A stretch of 64,000 nucleotides of DNA from Paragemmobacter kunshanensis (GTDB taxonomy: Bacteria > Pseudomonadota > Alphaproteobacteria > Rhodobacterales > Rhodobacteraceae): assembly GCF_011059185.1 (NCBI RefSeq), contig NZ_JAALFE010000011.1:89870-153869 (forward strand), in the 5' to 3' direction. Below, in pieces: positions 18,316 to 26,133 of the stretch. The notes beneath the pieces were generated by a model. The model did not search any database, was not told the DNA's origin, and saw only the letters and a list, made by a program, of their open reading frames with translations. Made by a program: the position numbers and the translations under genes. Positions within the stretch are counted from its first letter, which is position 1. Each line of letters begins with the position of its first letter.

Positions 18316-19409
18316 TGTATGTCGCGGTGAAGGGTGGCGAGCGGGCCATCGACAATGCCCATGCCCTGCTGGCCGAGGCGCGGCGCGGCGATCCGGGCGT
18401 GGCGGAACTGACGGTCGCGCAGATCCGCGCACAACTGCACCTGGCGGTGACGCGCGTCATGGCCGAGGGCAGCCTGCATGATCCGGATCTGGCGGCGCTG
18501 GCCATCAAGCAGGCCCGGGGCGATCTGATCGAGGCGATCTTCCTGATCCGCGCCTATCGGACCACCCTGCCCCGGCTTGGCGCGTCGCAGCCGATCGACA
18601 CCGCCGCGATGCGGCTGATGCGCCGGATCAGCGCCACCTTCAAGGATGTGCCGGGTGGCCAGATGCTGGGGCCGACCTTCGACTATACCCACCGGCTGCT
18701 GGATTTCCGGCTGGCCGCCGATGGCCCCGGCGCCGTTCCCCCCTCTGATACCCCGCGTGCCATGGCGGCGGCGGGGCCGGTGCCGCATGTGGCGGCACTG
18801 CTGGAGCGGGACGATCTGATCGAAGGCGCACCCCGCGACGACACGCCGCCGCCCGATTTGACGCGGATGCCGATGGAACTGCCCGCGACACGGGCGCTGC
18901 GGTTGCAGGCGCTGGCGCGGGGGGATGAGGGGTTCCTGCTGTCGCTCGCCTATTCGACGCAGCGCGGCTATGGCCGCACCCATGCTTTTGTGGGCGAATT
19001 GCGCATCGGTTGGGTGGATGTCGCGATGGAGATCCCGGAACTGGGCCTTGCCGTGACCATCGGCGAGGTGGAGGTGACGGAATGCGAGACGGTCAACCAG
19101 TTTCTGGGATCGCGCGGCGCGCCGCCCCGGTTTACCCGGGGCTACGGGCTGACCTTTGGCCAGACCGAGCGGAAGGCCATCGCCATGAGCCTGGTGGACC
19201 GTGCGCTGCGCTGGAAGGAATTGGGCGAGGATGGCACCGGTGCCCCGGCGCAGGACGAGGAATTCGTGCTGATGCATGCCGACAATGTGCAGGCGACGGG
19301 CTTTCTGGAACATATCAAGCTGCCCCATTACGTGGATTTCCAGAGCGAGCTTGAACTGCTGCGCAGGCTGCGGGCCGAAACGGCCGCAGAGCCGGAGGCG
19401 GCGGAATGA
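18315..19409 (+). CDS. phnI: C-P lyase subunit PhnI
   Basis: A 364-residue PhnI, the catalytic nucleosidase-like subunit that displaces the base of ATP with phosphonate in the first C-P lyase step. Visible family blocks are MYVAVKGGERAIDNAHALL at the N terminus, LDFRLAADGP near 130 and the LMHADNVQATGFLEHIKLPHY segment near residue 320 (given in part). Length equals that of other PhnI (about 355-370). The stop codon is shared with an ATG at 19406 (ATGA) that opens the frame running through the inserted DUF559 module. Confidence 0.94.
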   Translation: MYVAVKGGERAIDNAHALLAEARRGDPGVAELTVAQIRAQLHLAVTRVMAEGSLHDPDLAALAIKQARGDLIEAIFLIRAYRTTLPRLGASQPIDTAAMRLMRRISATFKDVPGGQMLGPTFDYTHRLLDFRLAADGPGAVPPSDTPRAMAAAGPVPHVAALLERDDLIEGAPRDDTPPPDLTRMPMELPATRALRLQALARGDEGFLLSLAYSTQRGYGRTHAFVGELRIGWVDVAMEIPELGLAVTIGEVEVTECETVNQFLGSRGAPPRFTRGYGLTFGQTERKAIAMSLVDRALRWKELGEDGTGAPAQDEEFVLMHADNVQATGFLEHIKLPHYVDFQSELELLRRLRAETAAEPEAAE

Positions 19410-19441
19410 GATGCGTCACCCCCTCCTCGGCGACGTGCGCC

Positions 19442-19590
19442 ACCCCCTCCCCGACCCTCCCCCGTTCCGGGGGAGGGAGAGTCTGGCCTGCGATCACCCG
19501 GGGCGCGCTTCACATGACGTTAACCCTGACATGCGAAAGCCTGGCCTGCACACTCCCTCCCCCGGAACGGGGGAGGGTCGGGGAGGGGGT
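19442..19590. repeat. Perfect 38-bp inverted repeat whose arms are themselves hairpins (REP-like)
   Basis: The arm at 19442-19479 is exactly the reverse complement of the arm at 19553-19590, with 73 bp between them. Each arm contains a perfect 10-bp stem with a 3-base loop (CCCTCCCCCG, loop TTC or GAA, CGGGGGAGGG), followed or preceded by CCCTCCCC/GGGGAGGG tails. A short direct repeat CTGGCCTGC occurs inside both ends of the spacer (19484-19492, 19541-19549). The right arm ends 7 bp before the DUF559 ATG. The architecture resembles paired REP elements (BIME-like). Peptides such as PPPERGRVGEGV that these palindromes encode are familiar from over-called ORFs in many genomes, which suggests a dispersed repeat. 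Confidence 0.9.
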
Positions 19591-19597
19591 ATCCGGG

Positions 19598-19942
19598 ATG
19601 CCGGCCTATCGCAACGACAGCCAGCGTTTGCATGCCCGCGCCCTGCGCGCGTCGATGACCCCGGCGGAGCAGGCCCTGTGGCAGGCCCTGCGGAGCCATC
19701 GCTTCCATGGGCTTGCGGTGCGCAGGCAGGCCCCGGTGGGGCCCTGGATCGTGGATTTCCTGATCCCTGCCCATCGCTTCGCGATCGACCTGATCGACGA
19801 GACCCATGACCGCGCAGCGGATCGGGCCCCGGCATCGGGCCTTGCCCTTCTGGGATATCGCTGTCTGCACCTGCCGCCCCGCGATGTGCTGGGCGACCTT
19901 CCCGCAACCCTGCGACGCCTTGCAAGGGAGATCACCGCATGA
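19598..19942 (+). CDS. DUF559 (PD-(D/E)XK endonuclease-like) protein inserted in the phn operon
   Basis: A 114-residue DUF559 protein. Visible blocks are SMTPAEQALWQALRSHRFHG, VRRQAPVGPWIVDFLIP with the conserved Asp, and a C-terminal LLGYRCLHLPPRDVL matching the usual G(F/Y)xVLR strand. The second acidic motif, normally ELDGxxH, reads DLIDETH, so the predicted active site is altered. ATG 19598 gives the typical domain; the same frame is open back to ATG 19406, which overlaps the phnI stop, giving 178 residues encoded partly by the repeat arms. Its stop overlaps the phnJ ATG. No part in phosphonate chemistry is known for this family. Confidence 0.75.
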   Translation: MPAYRNDSQRLHARALRASMTPAEQALWQALRSHRFHGLAVRRQAPVGPWIVDFLIPAHRFAIDLIDETHDRAADRAPASGLALLGYRCLHLPPRDVLGDLPATLRRLAREITA

Positions 19943-20817
19943 CCGGGCCGGGCTACAACTTCGCCTATCTGGACGAAGGGACAAAACGCATGATCCGCCG
20001 CGCCATCCTGAAGGGGATCGCTGTTCCGGGCTATCAGGTACCCTTTTCAGCGCGGGAGATGCCCATGCCCTATGGCTGGGGCACCGGCGGGGTGCAGGTG
20101 ACGGCGGCCTGTCTCTTGCCCGAGGACCGGCTGAAGGTAATCGACCAGGGGGCGGATGACACCACCAACGCCGTCTCGATCCGGCGGTTCTTCGAACGCA
20201 CCGCGCATGTTGCCACCACCACCTCTACCACCGCGGCGACGGTGATCCAGACCCGCCACCGCATTCCGGAACATCCGCTGCGCGAGGGGCAGATCCTGGT
20301 CTTCCAGGTCCCGATCCCCGAACCCCTGCGCTTTCTGGAACCACGCGAGACCGAGACGCGCAGGATGCACAGCCTGGAGGAATACGGCCTGATGCATGTG
20401 AAGCTCTATGAAGACATCGCCCGGCATGGCACCATCGCCACCTCCTATGCCTATCCGGTGCGGGTGGAGGGGCGCTATGTCATGGATCCCTCGCCCATCC
20501 CGAAATTCGACAATCCCCGGCTGTCGGACTGCGCGGCGATCCAGCTTTTCGGGGCGGGGCGCGAGCAGCGCATCTATGCGCTGCCGCCCCATACGCAGGT
20601 GGTGAGCCTGGATTTCGAGGATCACCCCTTCGATCCCGGCAAGGCCCCGCATGACTGCGACCTCTGCGGTGCGGTGGACAGTTATCTGGACGAGGTGATC
20701 ACCGATGACCGGGGCGGGCGGATGTTCGTCTGTTCCGATACGGATCACTGCACGTGCCGCCGGGCGGCGGGGCATTCGGGGCGGTTGGCCGCACCCCTGC
20801 CCGCGGGGAGGGCGTGA
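19939..20817 (+). CDS. phnJ: C-P lyase radical SAM subunit PhnJ
   Basis: A 292-residue radical S-adenosylmethionine enzyme that cleaves the carbon-phosphorus bond of ribosyl-1-phosphonate 5-phosphate. The diagnostic C-X2-C-X21-C-X5-C pattern is complete (CDLC ... MFVCSDTDHC, residues about 236-267): three Cys ligate the 4Fe-4S cluster and the last is the radical site. The ATG shares bases with the DUF559 stop (ATGA 19939-19942), and its stop overlaps phnK (TGATG), so translation is coupled on both sides. Confidence 0.96.
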   Translation: MTGPGYNFAYLDEGTKRMIRRAILKGIAVPGYQVPFSAREMPMPYGWGTGGVQVTAACLLPEDRLKVIDQGADDTTNAVSIRRFFERTAHVATTTSTTAATVIQTRHRIPEHPLREGQILVFQVPIPEPLRFLEPRETETRRMHSLEEYGLMHVKLYEDIARHGTIATSYAYPVRVEGRYVMDPSPIPKFDNPRLSDCAAIQLFGAGREQRIYALPPHTQVVSLDFEDHPFDPGKAPHDCDLCGAVDSYLDEVITDDRGGRMFVCSDTDHCTCRRAAGHSGRLAAPLPAGRA

Positions 20818-21626
20818 TGGGGGCCGTGGAATTGGGTATTTCCGCCGGGATGAAGCCCGAGGGTCCGCTGCTTTCGGTTCGCGGGCTGACGCGGTTTTAC
20901 GGCGCGCGGATCGGCTGTGCGGATGTGTCCTTCGATCTGTGGCCGGGCGAGGTGATGGGGATCGTGGGCGAGAGCGGATCGGGGAAATCGACGCTGCTTT
21001 CCTGTCTGGCGGGGCATCTGGTGCCGGATGCGGGCGAGGTGATCCTTGCCACCGGCGCGGGCCCGCGCGACGTGCTGGCCATGTCCGAAGCGGAACGGCG
21101 GCGGTTGTCGCGCGGCGACTGGGCCTTCGTGCATCAGAATCCGCGCGACGGGTTGCGCATGGGGGTGAGCGCGGGCGGCAATGTGGGCGAGCGGCTGATG
21201 GCTGTCGGCGCGCGCCATTACGGCGACATCCGCGCCCGGGCGACGGACTGGCTGGAGCGGGTGGAGATCGCCGCCGAGCGGATCGACGACCGGCCGAGCG
21301 CCTTTTCGGGCGGCATGCAGCAGCGGCTGCAGATCGCGCGGAGCCTTGTCACCGGGCCGCGGCTTGTCTTCATGGATGAACCGACCGGCGGGCTGGATGT
21401 CAGCGTGCAGGCGCGGCTTCTGGATCTGCTGCGCGGGCTGGTGCGCGAGATGGGGCTTTCGGCGATCATCGTCACCCATGACCTTGCGGTGGTGCGTCTG
21501 CTGGCGGATCGGCTGATGGTGATGAAATCGGGCCGGGTGGTGGAACAGGGGCTGACGGATCAGGTGCTGGACGATCCGCAGCATGGCTATACGCAACTTC
21601 TCGTCTCTTCCGTGCTGCAGGTGTGA
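20817..21626 (+). CDS. phnK: C-P lyase ABC-type protein PhnK
   Basis: A 269-residue ABC ATPase-like subunit with Walker [11 protein letters not shown] (about 57-66), signature [15 protein letters not shown] (about 162-176), Walker [15 protein letters not shown] and an H-loop in [11 protein letters not shown]. PhnK docks on PhnJ in the C-P lyase complex rather than on a permease. The coupled ATG 20817, after GGGGAGGG, is chosen; an internal ATG at 20850 would give a length closer to E. coli PhnK (252). Confidence 0.93.
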   Translation: MGAVELGISAGMKPEGPLLSVRGLTRFYGARIGCADVSFDLWPGEVMGIVGESGSGKSTLLSCLAGHLVPDAGEVILATGAGPRDVLAMSEAERRRLSRGDWAFVHQNPRDGLRMGVSAGGNVGERLMAVGARHYGDIRARATDWLERVEIAAERIDDRPSAFSGGMQQRLQIARSLVTGPRLVFMDEPTGGLDVSVQARLLDLLRGLVREMGLSAIIVTHDLAVVRLLADRLMVMKSGRVVEQGLTDQVLDDPQHGYTQLLVSSVLQV

Positions 21627-21627
21627 C

Positions 21628-22311
21628 ATGATCCGGATTTCTGACCTTTCCAAGACCTTCACCCTGCACAATCAGGGCCGCGCGCGGATCCCCGTCATGG
21701 CGGGGGCGAGTCTGCAGGTGGCGGCGGGGGAATGCGTGGGGCTGGTGGGGGCATCGGGCGCGGGGAAATCCACGCTGATGCGCCTGATCTGGGGCAACTA
21801 CCTGGCCGATGGCGGCCGGATCGAGGTGGGCGATCTGGACATCGTCCGCGCCGCGCCGCGCGAGATCATCGCGCTGCGCCGGGCGACGCTGGGCTATGTG
21901 AGCCAGTTCCTGCGCGTGGTGCCGCGGGTGCCGGTGCTGGATGTGGTGGCCGAGCCGCTGCGCGTGCTGGGCCGCCCCGCCGAAGAGGCCCGGGCGGTGG
22001 CGGCGGGCCTGTTGGAGCGGCTGAACCTGCCCTCCCGGCTCTGGTCGCTGTCACCCACGACCTTTTCGGGCGGCGAGCAGCAGCGGGTGAACATCGCGCG
22101 CGGCTTTGCCCATCCCTATCCCGCGCTGCTGCTGGACGAACCGACGGCAAGCCTCGATGCCGCCAACCGGGCGGTGGTGCTGGAGATGATCGCCGAGGCC
22201 AAGGCGCGCGGTGCGGCGATCCTGGGGATCTTTCACGACGAGGGGGCGCGGGCGCAGGTCTGCGACCGGCTGGTGGATGTGACCGCCTTTGCGCCAAGGG
22301 GCGTGGCATGA
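21628..22311 (+). CDS. phnL: C-P lyase ABC-type protein PhnL
   Basis: A 227-residue ATPase-like protein with Walker [19 protein letters not shown] (about 42-59; the LIWGNY continuation is PhnL-specific), signature [15 protein letters not shown] and Walker [13 protein letters not shown]. It begins 1 bp after the phnK stop and ends overlapping phnN (ATGA at 22308-22311). PhnL associates with the C-P lyase complex alongside PhnK. Confidence 0.94.
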   Translation: MIRISDLSKTFTLHNQGRARIPVMAGASLQVAAGECVGLVGASGAGKSTLMRLIWGNYLADGGRIEVGDLDIVRAAPREIIALRRATLGYVSQFLRVVPRVPVLDVVAEPLRVLGRPAEEARAVAAGLLERLNLPSRLWSLSPTTFSGGEQQRVNIARGFAHPYPALLLDEPTASLDAANRAVVLEMIAEAKARGAAILGIFHDEGARAQVCDRLVDVTAFAPRGVA

Positions 22312-22856
22312 GCGCCCTTGGGCGGATCTTCGCGGTGGTCGGGCCATCGGGGGCGGGCAAGGACACGCTGATCGAGGCGGCGCGAAAGGCGCGGCCCGAT
22401 CTGGTGATCGTCCGCCGTGTCATCACCCGGCCCGCAGCCCGGGGCGGCGAGGATTTCGAAGGGGTGACGGAAGAGGAATTCGCGCGCCGCAGGCGGCGGG
22501 GGGAATTCGCGCTGGACTGGCGGGCGCATGGGTTGCGCTATGGCCTGCCCGAAGCGCAGATCGCCGAACGGCAGGCGGGGCGGGACGTGCTGTTCAACGG
22601 ATCGCGCGCCGCGCTGGAGGCGGCGGTGCAGCTGTTTCCCGACTTGCGGGTGATCCGCGTCTCGGCCCCGTCAGAGGTGCTGCGCGAGCGGCTGATGGCG
22701 CGGGGGCGCGAGAGTGCCGCCGATATCGAAGCCCGCATCAGCCGGGCGGCGATCGAGGTGCCGGCGGCGCTGGCGGTGATGGATGTGGTGAATGGCGGGG
22801 CGCTGGCCACGGGGATAGACCGGTTCCTGGCGGCGCTTCAGCCGGTCAGGGCATGA
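22308..22856 (+). CDS. phnN: Ribose 1,5-bisphosphate phosphokinase
   Basis: A 182-residue P-loop kinase of the guanylate kinase-like fold: [10 protein letters not shown] (residues 12-21), with the D replacing S/T as is typical of PhnN, and [20 protein letters not shown] as the nucleotide/substrate lid region. It makes 5-phosphoribosyl 1-diphosphate from ribose 1,5-bisphosphate, the last step of the C-P lyase pathway. It is the last gene of the phnG-N operon and overlaps the DUF1045 gene tail-to-tail by 19 bp. Confidence 0.93.
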   Translation: MSALGRIFAVVGPSGAGKDTLIEAARKARPDLVIVRRVITRPAARGGEDFEGVTEEEFARRRRRGEFALDWRAHGLRYGLPEAQIAERQAGRDVLFNGSRAALEAAVQLFPDLRVIRVSAPSEVLRERLMARGRESAADIEARISRAAIEVPAALAVMDVVNGGALATGIDRFLAALQPVRA

Positions 22857-23530
22857 CGGGACAGAAGATGGAAGCGCTGCGCGGTATCCTCGGCGAACAG
22901 GCAGAGATCCTCGATCACGAAGGGGCGCGGCAGCAGGGGCGCGAGCCAGGGCCCGAGGGCCACGGCGACGCCCTCGGCCAGGTTGGGCGAGAGCCGGTCC
23001 GTCAGGGTGAGGTGGAAGCGGAATTCCTCCATCACATGCGGATAGCCCCATGCCGCCAGCAGGTCGCGCTGGCGCGGGCTGAGGGTTGCGGGGTTGCGGC
23101 GTGCGATCTCGGCTTCGGTCAGGGGCGCGCGGAGCGGGTCGAGGCGGGTGACGACCTCGGCCGCGAAGGCGCGGAGGGGGGCCTCATCCCCTGCGGGGCA
23201 AAGCGCGAGGAAGCCGTCGATGGGACGCAGGGCAAGGCCCGGAAGGACAGGCGGCTGAAGCTGTGCCGCAAGGCGGGCGAGCGCGGCATCGAGATCGGCC
23301 CGCGTCAGGCCGGGGGCAAGGCGGAACGGCGCCTTGAGCGTGCCGTGAAAGCCATAGCGCCGGGGCGCGCGGATCAGATCGGCCAGGGGCGCAGGCAGGC
23401 GCGGCAGATCGGGCGGGGGGGCGATGGCCCGACCGGCCCGGGGATCCCAGCCCAGCCAGCCCGCCATGGCGCGGGCGAAGGCCCCCTCGCGCGGGGCGTA
23501 ATAGATGGCGTAACGTCGATCCTGTTCCAT
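22838..23530 (-). CDS. DUF1045 phosphonate-locus protein, 2H phosphoesterase-like
   Basis: A 230-residue DUF1045 protein, a family found in phn loci. Two H-x-T/S motifs of the 2H phosphoesterase (2 prime-5 prime RNA ligase-like) fold are visible: FHGTLKAPF near residue 62 and FRFHLTLTDRL near residue 173. In E. coli the cyclic ribose phosphate left by PhnJ is opened by PhnP; no phnP is seen in this window. A 2H cyclic phosphodiesterase here would supply the missing activity, an inference from fold and context. It is divergent from phnM. Confidence 0.85.
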   Translation of the reverse strand: MEQDRRYAIYYAPREGAFARAMAGWLGWDPRAGRAIAPPPDLPRLPAPLADLIRAPRRYGFHGTLKAPFRLAPGLTRADLDAALARLAAQLQPPVLPGLALRPIDGFLALCPAGDEAPLRAFAAEVVTRLDPLRAPLTEAEIARRNPATLSPRQRDLLAAWGYPHVMEEFRFHLTLTDRLSPNLAEGVAVALGPWLAPLLPRPFVIEDLCLFAEDTAQRFHLLSRHALTG

Positions 23531-23553
23531 GCGCCCTGCCCTAGCGCCGCTCT

Positions 23554-23569
23554 GTCACATGCATGTGAC
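23554..23569. promoter_or_regulatory. 16-bp perfect palindrome / Pho-box-like site between DUF1045 gene and phnM
   Basis: GTCACATGCATGTGAC is a perfect palindrome in the 86-bp divergent gap. Read from 23552 it also gives CTGTCAC-N4-ATGTGAC, a PhoB-type repeat with the correct 11-bp period (7/7 and 5/7 to CTGTCAC). Either a PhoB box giving phosphate control or an operator for another dimeric regulator. Confidence 0.5.
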
Positions 23570-23616
23570 GAAAGCGGGGCATCCCCGTCTTCTCCTGACC
23601 CTTGCGGAATCCTGAC

Positions 23617-24759
23617 ATGACCGAAACCCTGCTGTCCAATGCCCGCATCCTTCTGGCCGACCGGATCCTGCACGGCTGCCTGCTGATCCGCGACGGAAGG
23701 ATCGCCGCGGTCGAGGCCGGCCCCACGGCGGCGGCGGGGGCCGAGGATCTGGAGGGCGATCTGCTGCTGCCCGGCCTGATCGAATTGCACACCGACAATC
23801 TGGAGCGCCATATCGAGCCGCGCCCCAAGGTGGACTGGCCGCATGCCGCGGCGATCATCGCACATGATGCGGAATTGGCCTCTGTCGGGATCACCACCGT
23901 CTTCGATGCGCTGCGCGTCGGATCGGTGACGTCGCGGGCGAAATCGAACTATGGCGAATATGCCCGCGCGCTGGCCTGCGAAATCGCGGCGCTGCGCCGG
24001 GTGGGGGCGCTGCGGATCAGCCATGCCCTGCATCTGCGGGCCGAGGTCTGTTCCGAGACGCTGGTCGAGGAACTGGCGAAGTTCGGCCCCGAGGACGGGG
24101 TGGGGATCGTCAGCCTGATGGACCACACGCCGGGACAGCGGCAGTTCCGCGACCTGACGCAGCTGCGGAACTATGTCTGCGGCAAGCACGGGTTTTCAGA
24201 AGCGGAATTCGCCGATCACGTCGCCGGGCAGAAGGATCTGTCGGCGCGCTTTGGTGCGGTGCATGAGGCGGCCACCGTCAGCGGGGCGCGCCGTCTGGGC
24301 GCGGTGCTGGCCAGCCATGACGACACGACCGGGGATCAGGTGGCGCGGTCCGCCCTGCATGGCGCCCGCCTGGCCGAGTTTCCCACCACGCCCGAGGCTG
24401 CCCGCGCCTGCCGCGACCATGGCATCGCGGTGATGATGGGGGCGCCCAATCTGGTGCGGGGCGGATCGCATTCGGGCAATGTCGCGGCACAGGCGCTGGC
24501 CGAGGCGGATCTGCTGGACATCCTGTCATCGGATTACGTGCCCTCCTCGCTTTTGTCGGGGGCGCTGATGCTGGGCGATCTCTGGGGGGATCTGCCGCGC
24601 GGGCTGGCCACCGTCACGCGCGCGCCGGCCATGGCCGCGCAGTTGCACGACCGGGGCGAGATTGCGCCGGGCAAGCGGGCCGATCTGATCCGCGTGCGCC
24701 GTTTCGGGACGGCGGGGATGCTGCGGGCGACATGGGTGGCGGGGCAGCGCGTGGCCTGA
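23617..24759 (+). CDS. phnM: Alpha-D-ribose 1-methylphosphonate 5-triphosphate diphosphatase PhnM (canonical)
   Basis: A 380-residue amidohydrolase releasing pyrophosphate from the ribosyl-triphosphate phosphonate before PhnJ acts. It has the canonical ELHTDNLERH metal motif (about residue 56), SLMDHTPGQRQFRD near 168, VLASHDDTT near 233, EFPTTPEAA and GAPNLVRGGSHSGNVAA near 285. It stands alone on the plus strand behind a palindromic control site, separated from the phnG-N operon by the DUF1045 gene. Confidence 0.95.
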   Translation: MTETLLSNARILLADRILHGCLLIRDGRIAAVEAGPTAAAGAEDLEGDLLLPGLIELHTDNLERHIEPRPKVDWPHAAAIIAHDAELASVGITTVFDALRVGSVTSRAKSNYGEYARALACEIAALRRVGALRISHALHLRAEVCSETLVEELAKFGPEDGVGIVSLMDHTPGQRQFRDLTQLRNYVCGKHGFSEAEFADHVAGQKDLSARFGAVHEAATVSGARRLGAVLASHDDTTGDQVARSALHGARLAEFPTTPEAARACRDHGIAVMMGAPNLVRGGSHSGNVAAQALAEADLLDILSSDYVPSSLLSGALMLGDLWGDLPRGLATVTRAPAMAAQLHDRGEIAPGKRADLIRVRRFGTAGMLRATWVAGQRVA

Positions 24760-24768
24760 CGCGCCGGG

Positions 24769-25626
24769 CTACCACGTCACATGGGCGGGCCAGCGGAACA
24801 CCTCGTCCCCCTGCCCGCCCAGATGCATCACCTGCCGCCGCAGATGCGGCGCGACCTCGTCCTTCGGCAGGCGGGCCAGATCTTCGGGGTCAAGCGGCGC
24901 GCCAATGTGCATGGCGATCCGCGCGCCCATCAGGCGGCGGGTTTCGTGAAAGATCATCGCGATGCGCAGCGGATAGGACAGGTGGCTTGCGATCTGGAAC
25001 AGGCGCGAATTGCGGCCTTCGAAGAAGACCGGCAGCGTGGTGACGCCCGGCTCTGTCGCCAGACGACCGACGAAGCCATGCCAGGGCGCATCAAGGGCCG
25101 GGCCGCGCAGGGGGGCGTTGGCGGTGGCAATCCCCCCGGCAGGAAAGACCGCGACGACCTTGCCCGCCGCCAGCAGATCGACGGCCAGCCTGCGGCTGCG
25201 GGCCGAGGCGCGGCGGGCCTCGGCGCTGCCCGAGAAATCAATGGGCAGAAGATGGGGGCCGATCTCGGGCGGCTGGCAAAGGACACTGTTCGTCAGGATC
25301 TGGACATTGCCGCGCAGGCGCATCCCCAACTGGCCCAAAAGCAGCCCATCGACGATGCCAAAGGGGTGATTGGCCACGAGAAGAAGGCCGCCAGAGGCCC
25401 GGATCGCCCCGGCGGGGGCGTGCCAGACAGGCTCTGCCCCGATCCGCAGAAGGCGAAGTGCTGCGTCGAAGACCGTCTCGCCCGGTGGCGGGGCGGCGGC
25501 CCAGTCGAGATAGAGATTGCGCAGCATCGGCTGGCCGGTTGCCCGTTCGACGCTGCGGATCAGCGCGCGCCGAAAGGCGGATTGGCCGGGATGGGAATAG
25601 GTAAAGCCGGGGGCTGTCTGGTCCAT
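24769..25626 (-). CDS. PlsC/hemolysin-type lysophospholipid acyltransferase
   Basis: A 285-residue protein of the 1-acyl-glycerol-phosphate acyltransferase superfamily. The catalytic HxxxxD is in VANHPFGIVDG (about residue 91), followed by VVAVFPAGGIA (the FPxG-type substrate block, about 160) and VFFEGRNSRLFQ. Proteins of this class are often annotated as putative hemolysins or ornithine-lipid acyltransferases; no ornithine acyl-transferring partner is adjacent. It is convergent with phnM, 9 bp apart. The acyl acceptor is not evident. Confidence 0.8.
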   Translation of the reverse strand: MDQTAPGFTYSHPGQSAFRRALIRSVERATGQPMLRNLYLDWAAAPPPGETVFDAALRLLRIGAEPVWHAPAGAIRASGGLLLVANHPFGIVDGLLLGQLGMRLRGNVQILTNSVLCQPPEIGPHLLPIDFSGSAEARRASARSRRLAVDLLAAGKVVAVFPAGGIATANAPLRGPALDAPWHGFVGRLATEPGVTTLPVFFEGRNSRLFQIASHLSYPLRIAMIFHETRRLMGARIAMHIGAPLDPEDLARLPKDEVAPHLRRQVMHLGGQGDEVFRWPAHVTW

Positions 25627-26133
25627 CGAGGCGCGCCCTTCATCTGGATGATGGGGCAGTGCCTAGCCGAAACACATGACATTGTGGTTACGGTCCGGCG
25701 ACAGGGGGATGACACCGCCCCCCTTGGCGCGGCTGGCAAGGAACCGCCGAGGCGGCAGCGATCAGACCCATGGCCGGGTTGCAGGGCGGATCGGAGGGGC
25801 GAATCATTCTTGCGTGATCCGTAACCCTTGATTGATTCTTATGAGATTGAACAATCTTGTATGGTAACCTAACCGATTTCACATGGCCCCTTCGCCACAA
25901 TCGCGCGCAGTTTGCGAAAGGGTTACGCCTTCTGGTTGCCGGGACGGAAACAGTCGGGGGGGCAAAGGCGCCCTTATCGCTGCGAACCGTGTGAATTGGG
26001 GCTTTTTGATGTCCGGATTCCGGCTTTTTCCAAACTTTCGTTTAGACCGAGCCAGCAATTAAGATAGATTTACAGATGGGGGACGAAGGGGGGTGACCGG
26101 TCCTGCCGGTCACATGCTGCCAGTGGGAGACCA
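25627..26133. other. 507-bp intergenic region, AT-richer than its surroundings
   Basis: No convincing gene is seen. The segment 25800-26100 is noticeably richer in A/T than the coding DNA around it. A 14-bp palindrome AGATTG-AA-CAATCT lies at 25844-25857. It lies upstream of the LuxR-type regulator gene and probably contains its promoter. A short minus-strand frame (25688-25900) has no family resemblance and was not called. Confidence 0.6.

Noticed and set aside
19406..19597. Upstream part of the 178-codon frame as an additional protein domain
   Set aside because: It is mostly the translation of the repeat arms (PTLPRSGGGR, PPPERGRVGEGV), which appears in many unrelated over-called ORFs. Kept only as a note on coupling, with the domain start set at 19598.
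25688..25900. Minus-strand 70-codon frame in the intergenic region before the LuxR-type regulator
   Set aside because: No family resemblance and no convincing ribosome site; part of it overlaps AT-rich presumptive promoter DNA.
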